Shown here one piece after another: positions 46,494-51,843 of a stretch of DNA of 51,843 bases. The notes below the pieces were generated by a model that saw only the letters and a program-made list of their open reading frames with translations, made no database searches and had not been told where the DNA came from. Source of the stretch: Granulicella sp. (GTDB lineage Bacteria > Acidobacteriota > Terriglobia > Terriglobales > Acidobacteriaceae); contig DAHWOF010000128.1 of the NCBI GenBank assembly GCA_027335345.1, positions 1 to 51,843 on the forward strand. The letters are read 5' to 3'. Positions within the stretch are counted from its first letter, which is position 1; each line of letters begins with the position of its first letter. Position numbers and translations under genes: made by a program.

Positions 46494-49400
46494 GGCTGAG
46501 CCTCTGCTGATGCTGTTACGTACGCTGCGCCCATGGACTGCTGGGTGAGCTTTTCGGTCAGTTTATCGGTTGCGTCGCCGTCCAGCGAAAGACCGTTGGC
46601 GAAGTTGAGGCTGAAGGTAGCAACCAAATCGCGCTCGGCCGCAGCACGGTATTGCGGTCCAAGAAAATCCTTGACGGGAAGGGCATCCTCTACCGGCCCC
46701 TCAAAGGTGAAGCTGAACTCTCCTCCAGCCTCTGTACCGTATCCTCCCTTGAAGTTGACCTTCACTTTGGCGCCGGGGACGCCACCGACCAAGGCGAGCA
46801 TCTTGAAGGCGTCGACTTGCTCAAATGGCCGGATGGTAAGCTGCCGAATCTGCTTGATCCCAGATGCACTGGTTTTTTCCCAGAGAATCTTCAGAGCTTC
46901 GCGCAGCACGCCTTCCTGGGTGAACGAGTCCGAACCAGAGGTCGTGCTGCCAGTTTGGCCGGCTGGGGTGATTCCCTGCGCCGGCGGTTGTTGCACGGTT
47001 CCTGCGGTTCCAGATCCGGGGAATTGCATCACGGGTCCGGTCGGCGCCTTAAGCTGCGGCGGTTCGGGGGCAACCGGCGCCGGACGTGGCCATAGGCCAT
47101 GCTCGCGGGCATAGGTCATGGTGAAAACAAAGGCTTCGTCGCTGATCGTGATGTGGGTAAACGGGTCGCCCGGTCCGAAGAGCAGATCCCGGAAGCGGTA
47201 CACATACTCGCCGCGCTCGACGCCGTTTTGGATGCCCTTCGTGAATGGCGTATCGCTGATCAAAATCGGCAGCGCAGGGTCGCGCCGAAATTCAGCGCGC
47301 AGATCGAAGGTGCTGATCTGCCCTTTGCGCAGTGGGGTACGATCACGAACAAAGCTGGGCGAGTCGGGAGCGTCTTCTCGCAGCCGCAGCTTGTTGCTCT
47401 CACGAAGTACTTTCGTCGGGGGCCGCTGGCCATCGTCGAGCGTGTCATTCTGGGTGAGTTCGATGGCCGAATGCGCCAGTTCCGTATCCGGTGAAAGCGG
47501 CTGGCGTGAGGGATAGAAGATATGGCGGTAGCAGAGCTGGATGGCCGTGTTCACTCGTCCACCAGCCTTGCGAGACCACTCCAGCAGCGTGTTTTGCTGG
47601 TGCTGCGCCAGCTCATTCATGCGCTGCGGCTTGATCAATTCCTGCAAAGCAAGAAAACGGGCCATCTCCTGGCGCATCTCGTTGATCTTCGCCTCTTCCG
47701 CCACGACGAAGATCAGATTGTTGCGGAGTTTTCGGAAACCGGCTCCGTCGGACCCCACATTCTTGTGGATGCGAGCTATCAATTCGGGCACCGCATCGAC
47801 CGTTGTGCCAACCGAGACGCTGTCGTAGGACATGAGGGCGAGGAGAGGCTTGCCGCTGCCAATCTCGTCGGGAACGTCGACCGGCGCTGCCGGAAATGGA
47901 ATGAGTTGGAACTCGCCCTTGAGATAGAGGGAACGGATCCGGGAGGACAACTCCGACCGAACCTCACCGGGGTCGCAGAGCTGAATCTGCCGCTCGACGA
48001 TCTGGGTGAGGTTCGCATCCGTGAGGAAACGGAGCGGAGCGCCCGGCTTGTCGTCGAGATAGGCAGAGCGCTCCTGAAACCGCTTCCGAGCGTCCTCGAT
48101 AAAGCCGATGTCCAGCGATGGCGCCAGAATGCTGTATCGCAAATGGTCGGGAGCAATCCCTTGGATTTGAGAAGGGAAACCGAGAGAGTGGAGAAACACG
48201 GTTCGCGCCACGTACGTAGCGTAGGGCGGCATCCCCCGGTAGGAGCTGGAATCGATCTCCTGAGCCAGAGCGGGGCGGTCCCCCTCGCCCGCTATGTCGT
48301 TGCGAATGGCCGGATTGTAGATTTGCAGATTGAGGCGGGTTACGAACTCCTGGTGGATGGGGCCAAAGCCGGGGTCGATGTGGTGGACGTGGATCGCCGT
48401 AGCATCAGCCGGTTGCGTCTCCCAAAGGCGGCTGACCGTTCGTGCAAGGAGACGGAGCATGCCACGCACTCTCTGAAAATTGGCCAGCGTCGCGGTCTTT
48501 CCGGTAAGGGTGCCCAGAACTTCAGGATGAAATGGATAGGACCGGCGAAACGATTCGACGATCTCTGGCTTGATGGCCTCGCCGGGGATTGAATCACGTT
48601 GGGAAGACCACAGCGCCAAGTATCCGTCCACCGCTTGGTCAGCCAGATTCTGATCGATGGATTCGAATAGACGGCGGCGCAAGACCAAAGCCGTCTCGTC
48701 ATCTTCGGTGGGGTTCAGGAGCGTGGCCTTCCGGGCGGAGACGCTCTCCGCCTCCGCCATCTTCTCCGCCAGGAACTGGTTCTCCTGGGTGTAGGCATCC
48801 TGTGCTTTGCCATCCCGACCGACCGCCAGCGTGTAAACAAGTACCGCATTGGGTATACTCTCGACTGCCTTGAACAGAGCCGTCAGGAATGCGGTCAACT
48901 GATCCCGTGCTGCGGGCATACTCTGGACTTTGCGCAGGTACACCGAGAGTTCGTCAAGAAGGATTAGCGTGGGTTCCCCGCCAAAAAGCTCTTGAAGTGT
49001 CTCGGAGCCGGGGGCAGTGCGGGATTCATCGCTCCGGCGGATTCGTTCATATCCCGCAGAGCCAGCCAATTGGGCCGCCAGTTCACCCCAGGGGGTGTAG
49101 GCCAGCACGCCGCACTCCATTTTGCGCCCGTTGGACGGGTCGGCGTTCTCCCCGTCATAAGCAGCAATACGGACATTTCCCGCAGGGAGCAGGGCCGGGT
49201 CAACGAACTCTCCGATGTTGGGAACGGTTCTGCCGCTTCGAACCGCATGAATCAGAGCGATCAGGCCGTGCGTCTTACCACCGCCATAGGAGGTGTCCAG
49301 GCGGAAGATCGAGGCGACTCCCTGTCCGTTACTCAACCGGCCGCAGACGTTCAAGAGCAGATCCTTCAATCCGCGGGTTGGATAGGTATTGGAGAAGAAC

Positions 49401-49564
49401 CGCGCGGGGTCCGCATACTGCGCCGGAGCATAGCCCCGGAGAACCTGTGCCAGGTCGGCAGCAAACTCCGCGTCCGCCATCTTACCCTGAAGAACGTCCT
49501 CCTTGGGCTTGCAGATGGAAAAGATCGTGGATGGGGGCGCCAGTGCTTGAGGAGCGGTAGCCAT
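46490..49564 (-). CDS. DUF499 AAA+ ATPase, anti-phage associated
   Basis: A 1024-aa predicted ATPase of the DUF499 (COG1483) family. Walker A is DTSYGGGKTH (90-99), Walker B LILLDELSVYL (200-210), and the arginine-rich region FHPEVLGTLTGKTATLANFQ lies in the second part. A Gly/Pro-rich linker near 870-910 precedes a C-terminal domain (VNFKGGYGTEAGG). ATG 49564 (MATAPQALAPPST) fits the family start; the longer frame to 49678 is basic and unsupported. As the first gene of the run, it likely defines the operon's promoter. Known relatives stand beside DUF1156 methylases in predicted anti-phage islands. Confidence 0.87.
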   Translation of the reverse strand: MATAPQALAPPSTIFSICKPKEDVLQGKMADAEFAADLAQVLRGYAPAQYADPARFFSNTYPTRGLKDLLLNVCGRLSNGQGVASIFRLDTSYGGGKTHGLIALIHAVRSGRTVPNIGEFVDPALLPAGNVRIAAYDGENADPSNGRKMECGVLAYTPWGELAAQLAGSAGYERIRRSDESRTAPGSETLQELFGGEPTLILLDELSVYLRKVQSMPAARDQLTAFLTALFKAVESIPNAVLVYTLAVGRDGKAQDAYTQENQFLAEKMAEAESVSARKATLLNPTEDDETALVLRRRLFESIDQNLADQAVDGYLALWSSQRDSIPGEAIKPEIVESFRRSYPFHPEVLGTLTGKTATLANFQRVRGMLRLLARTVSRLWETQPADATAIHVHHIDPGFGPIHQEFVTRLNLQIYNPAIRNDIAGEGDRPALAQEIDSSSYRGMPPYATYVARTVFLHSLGFPSQIQGIAPDHLRYSILAPSLDIGFIEDARKRFQERSAYLDDKPGAPLRFLTDANLTQIVERQIQLCDPGEVRSELSSRIRSLYLKGEFQLIPFPAAPVDVPDEIGSGKPLLALMSYDSVSVGTTVDAVPELIARIHKNVGSDGAGFRKLRNNLIFVVAEEAKINEMRQEMARFLALQELIKPQRMNELAQHQQNTLLEWSRKAGGRVNTAIQLCYRHIFYPSRQPLSPDTELAHSAIELTQNDTLDDGQRPPTKVLRESNKLRLREDAPDSPSFVRDRTPLRKGQISTFDLRAEFRRDPALPILISDTPFTKGIQNGVERGEYVYRFRDLLFGPGDPFTHITISDEAFVFTMTYAREHGLWPRPAPVAPEPPQLKAPTGPVMQFPGSGTAGTVQQPPAQGITPAGQTGSTTSGSDSFTQEGVLREALKILWEKTSASGIKQIRQLTIRPFEQVDAFKMLALVGGVPGAKVKVNFKGGYGTEAGGEFSFTFEGPVEDALPVKDFLGPQYRAAAERDLVATFSLNFANGLSLDGDATDKLTEKLTQQSMGAAYVTASAEAQP

Positions 49565-50062
49565 GGGTATCACTCGCGATTGTAGTTCAACGCGCCGTCT
49601 GGCGGGCAACGATTCGAGATCTGGGCGCTTGTGGTGGATAGCGGCGCGCTTGCCGGCGAATTGCCGTTGGATCCTCAAGTGTCCGGGCGGCCGGAGTTCT
49701 GCTCCAAAAACCGATCCTTCAGACTGGACACTGACCGCCGGAGGCGCCGGCGCCAGGTTGAGTTCCAGCGCATACAGGACAGTCAGCAGCCTTGCTGAGC
49801 TGCCAACTCTCCTTGCCCTCTTCCAGTTCGATGTTGAATCTCAGCCCGAACCCCGAACTGAGCTCCAGACCCCGCTGTATCATTCCCATCTGCTTCCGGC
49901 TCCGGCGGATCAGCTTGCAGATCTCTTCCGTCGCATATGCCACTCATGCGCCTGAATCAAATCTTCCGTGCATCTGACGTGATTCACCAGATCACGTGGA
50001 ACGTTCCCCGGCGGAATCCATGCCCTGCGCTATCGAAGGTTGTGCTCGGCAGCATACTTCGT
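49565..50062. other. Intergenic region upstream of the defence operon
   Basis: 498 bp expected to contain the operon promoter, which I cannot pinpoint. A 74-codon minus-strand frame at 49719-49943 (MAYATEEICKLIRRSRKQMG, ending CPVCAGTQPGAGASG) is unrecognised and may be a decayed gene. No repeats or RNA seen. Confidence 0.3.
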
Positions 50063-50872
50063 TCAGTATTTCCGCAAGGTTTCATACTCCAAGTTTGCAA
50101 TAACCATCACGATGTAAATCGCGTTTCGAACGAACTTGCCTCCGTTCGATTCGGCTTTGCACTGCACGAGTATCTCAGACTCGTTATATCTGAATGCCTC
50201 CGCGATTACAGATCCTGGATGATTCGCTATCCACCTCCGTATAGCAGCTTCGCGCGGCAGGCCTCCTGCATGTAATTGGCGCAGTTCCTCTTGAACCTGC
50301 AAAATCATTGCACCATACCGCTCCGTTGTTGGACTTTTCCCAATTACACGCTTGCTATCTCTTTCTGGCCCCGGCTCGTCCTCCGGTTGATGGTCACCTG
50401 GCAGACAACAGGCCAGGCGAAGTTCGCTTTCCTCATGAATGCCGATATCATCCAGCATTTTGTTGACAGCCTTCTGTCGCGCGGCAATCCACGCAATAAG
50501 CCTCTGCGTGCGTTTGTCATTTGCGTCGAGCGAACCGCCTTGTTTATCCGCATCGTACGCGGCCAGTTTTCCCACCCTGCGCACGGCACGCGCCAGAATG
50601 TGGCCAGCTTCCCATTTTGCGCCAATCGGGCGCTCAACGCGACGACGCAGCACTGCGTGGGCCGCTACCTGGTCGAGTAGCTCACGGCGCTTACTGTCAT
50701 ACATCTTGAGATGCCGGGCAGAAGCCCTCTTCTCCGAGCCATGCGCGCGAACATCACCGCGGATATTATGGAGATCTCGGTCTAGCTCCTTGAACTTTGT
50801 GTATCTGAGTTGGAGATCTTCTCCGGTCAGCAGATCTTCTGGAATTGGGTTCCTAAATATGTGACTTGCCAT
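50063..50872 (-). CDS. Unknown 269-aa protein, accessory
   Basis: Opens MASHIFRNPIPEDLLTGED and is rich in charged helices (LQLRYTKFKELDRDLHNIRG, HLKMYDSKRRELLDQ). The C-terminal part has strands and an EILVQCKAESNGGKF motif, then IYIVMVIANLEYET. No family recognised and no membrane segment. Codon use is less GC-biased than in core genes, suggesting acquisition. It lies on the same strand as, and 498 bp upstream of, the DUF499 operon, so a link is possible but unproven. Confidence 0.6.
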   Translation of the reverse strand: MASHIFRNPIPEDLLTGEDLQLRYTKFKELDRDLHNIRGDVRAHGSEKRASARHLKMYDSKRRELLDQVAAHAVLRRRVERPIGAKWEAGHILARAVRRVGKLAAYDADKQGGSLDANDKRTQRLIAWIAARQKAVNKMLDDIGIHEESELRLACCLPGDHQPEDEPGPERDSKRVIGKSPTTERYGAMILQVQEELRQLHAGGLPREAAIRRWIANHPGSVIAEAFRYNESEILVQCKAESNGGKFVRNAIYIVMVIANLEYETLRKY

Positions 50873-50919
50873 GGCAGAGATATCGGCAAAAAACTCCAGA
50901 TATCGTCAAGAGCCCAAAA

Positions 50920-51788
50920 AACATAGCCGCATCCATCGGCTATGTAGGAACCACGTCCCGTCATCTAGAGACAAAGATAAACTTTAACAATCCGGAAGCA
51001 CTGCAGAATCCAGCCAACGATGCGCAGTTTGTTCGTCCATTCCCTGACTTCAGCGCAACGCAGTATATGAACTATGCGGGCGAGTCCAGCTACAACTTTT
51101 TACATGCGACTCTTCAAAAGCGCTTCTCGAGTGGGCTTAGCTTCCTCGCTACCTATACGTGGTCGCACTCATTGGACGACTCCATCCAACCACTTGGCGG
51201 CTATGGCGGGCCTTACCGCAATACAAATCTGATTCCAATTAAGGATGACTATAGCAATTCCGAATTTGACGTGCGACAACGTTTTCATTTTAATGGTTTT
51301 TACCAGCTTCCATTTGGAGTAGGACATGCCCACCTAAATCATAAGGGCATTGCCGACCTGATTGCCGGAGGATGGGCGGCCGACCTCAAATTCTCGGCTG
51401 AGACAGGCCAGCCGTTCAACGTTACGCCGGATATTTCCACGGCGTCGGGCGGCAATGCGTTCGCCATCATCACGAACCGAAATTATCTGGCTCCAGGGGG
51501 AACTCCCAATGCGACCAATCCCAATGTAAAGTGCCCAACGCGCACCAGAAATACAACCAACTGGTATAACCCGTGCGCGTTCTCCAATCCGTTGCCCGGC
51601 TCGACAATACCCAGATCGGGAGCTGGCTCTCTGGTGAGCAACTTTACCCAAGTGCTCGCGTACCTCGGCGGGAAGAGGAACGAGGTCTACGGTCCGGGTT
51701 ACGAACGCGTAAGCATGTCAATCTTCAAACAATTTGTGACATATCGGGAGCAACACCTTGAGCTCCGTGTCGATATCTTCAATGTTTT
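50920..51788 (+). pseudogene. TonB-dependent receptor fragment (Oar-like), truncated at both ends
   Basis: About 290 codons of an acidobacterial Oar-like TonB-dependent receptor. Barrel strands begin NIAASIGYVGTTSRHLETK, followed by FPDFSATQYMNYAGESSYN, LQKRFSSGLSFLATYTWSHS and the near-terminal LELRVDIFNVL. The N-terminal carboxypeptidase-like domain, TonB box and plug (several hundred residues) are missing. After DIFNVL the expected end (NTPAF... then a terminal aromatic) is replaced by unrelated sequence (51789-51839) ending in a stop. That tail contains AAAGGGGGTCATTTTACG, which may be the end of an insertion sequence continuing past the window. Confidence 0.8.
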
Positions 51789-51843
51789 AATGGCTCTTGA
51801 CGAGAAAGTGGAAAGGGGGTCATTTTACGCGGCTTTCTGAAAA

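Noticed and set aside
47522-48592. 356-codon plus-strand frame inside the DUF499 gene
   Set aside because: It is antisense to a conserved ATPase with no ribosome site or recognisable domain.
38293-49564. DISARM or BREX system
   Set aside because: A helicase and an adenine methylase are present, but drmA/drmB/drmC signatures and PglZ, BrxC or BrxL are absent. The DUF499/DUF1156 genes define a different type.

Overview
The window looks like a chromosomal segment of an acidobacterium (Acidobacteriota, probably Acidobacteriaceae/Terriglobia). This rests on high GC, an Oar-like TonB-dependent receptor fragment with the YTWSHSLDDS and DIFNVL signatures, a YidC starting PEIRNPN, and the replication-start cluster dnaA / rpmH-rnpA-yidD-yidC-jag / dnaN. 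It is an inference from protein style; no 16S or marker search was possible.

Layout. 0.1-1.3 kb: a SIR2-like, probably defence-related protein. 1.6-6.5 kb (minus): a housekeeping operon accD - LCMT-type methyltransferase - folC - plsC - ruvA, divergent from thrS (6.6-8.7 kb). 9.0-11.8 kb: a Tat-exported ferritin-like protein divergent from an ECF sigma / RskA-type anti-sigma pair. 12.1-14.6 kb: an MDR oxidoreductase convergent with dnaA. 15.1-19.4 kb: the rpmH cluster. 20.5 kb: dnaN, preceded by a ~700-bp pyrimidine-rich non-coding stretch that may hold oriC. 21.8-25.7 kb: a CSS-motif EAL phosphodiesterase and htpG. Three copies of a ~115-bp element with perfect or near-perfect terminal inverted repeats flanked by TA (a MITE of IS630/Tc1-mariner type) lie in the core part. 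Two of them supply the TAG stop codons of thrS and dnaA.

From 25.9 kb the window becomes accessory: doxX and a decayed second doxX 5' end, a double-frameshifted DUF2971 remnant, an intact RelB antitoxin with a perfect operator but a truncated YafQ toxin, an ImmA/IrrE-DUF4411 pair, and a DUF4143 ATPase with a 19-bp palindromic operator between two fragments of an outer-membrane-protein gene (full-length paralogue at 36.5-37.0 kb). An isoquinoline-oxidoreductase-type molybdoenzyme pair plus aldo/keto reductase follows, divergent from an AraC regulator. Then comes decayed DNA with a short IS66 TnpA remnant.

The most notable system is 38.3-49.6 kb (minus). It comprises a DUF499 AAA ATPase, a 174-aa unknown protein, a 248-aa unknown protein paired with a PIN nuclease, a DUF1156 adenine methylase, and a PLD-SNF2 helicase. 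Most junctions overlap by 1-4 nt, so it is probably one operon. It resembles predicted DUF499/DUF1156 anti-phage methylase-helicase systems but carries what looks like a toxin-antitoxin module in its middle. The right edge holds an unknown 269-aa gene and a TonB receptor fragment cut at both ends.
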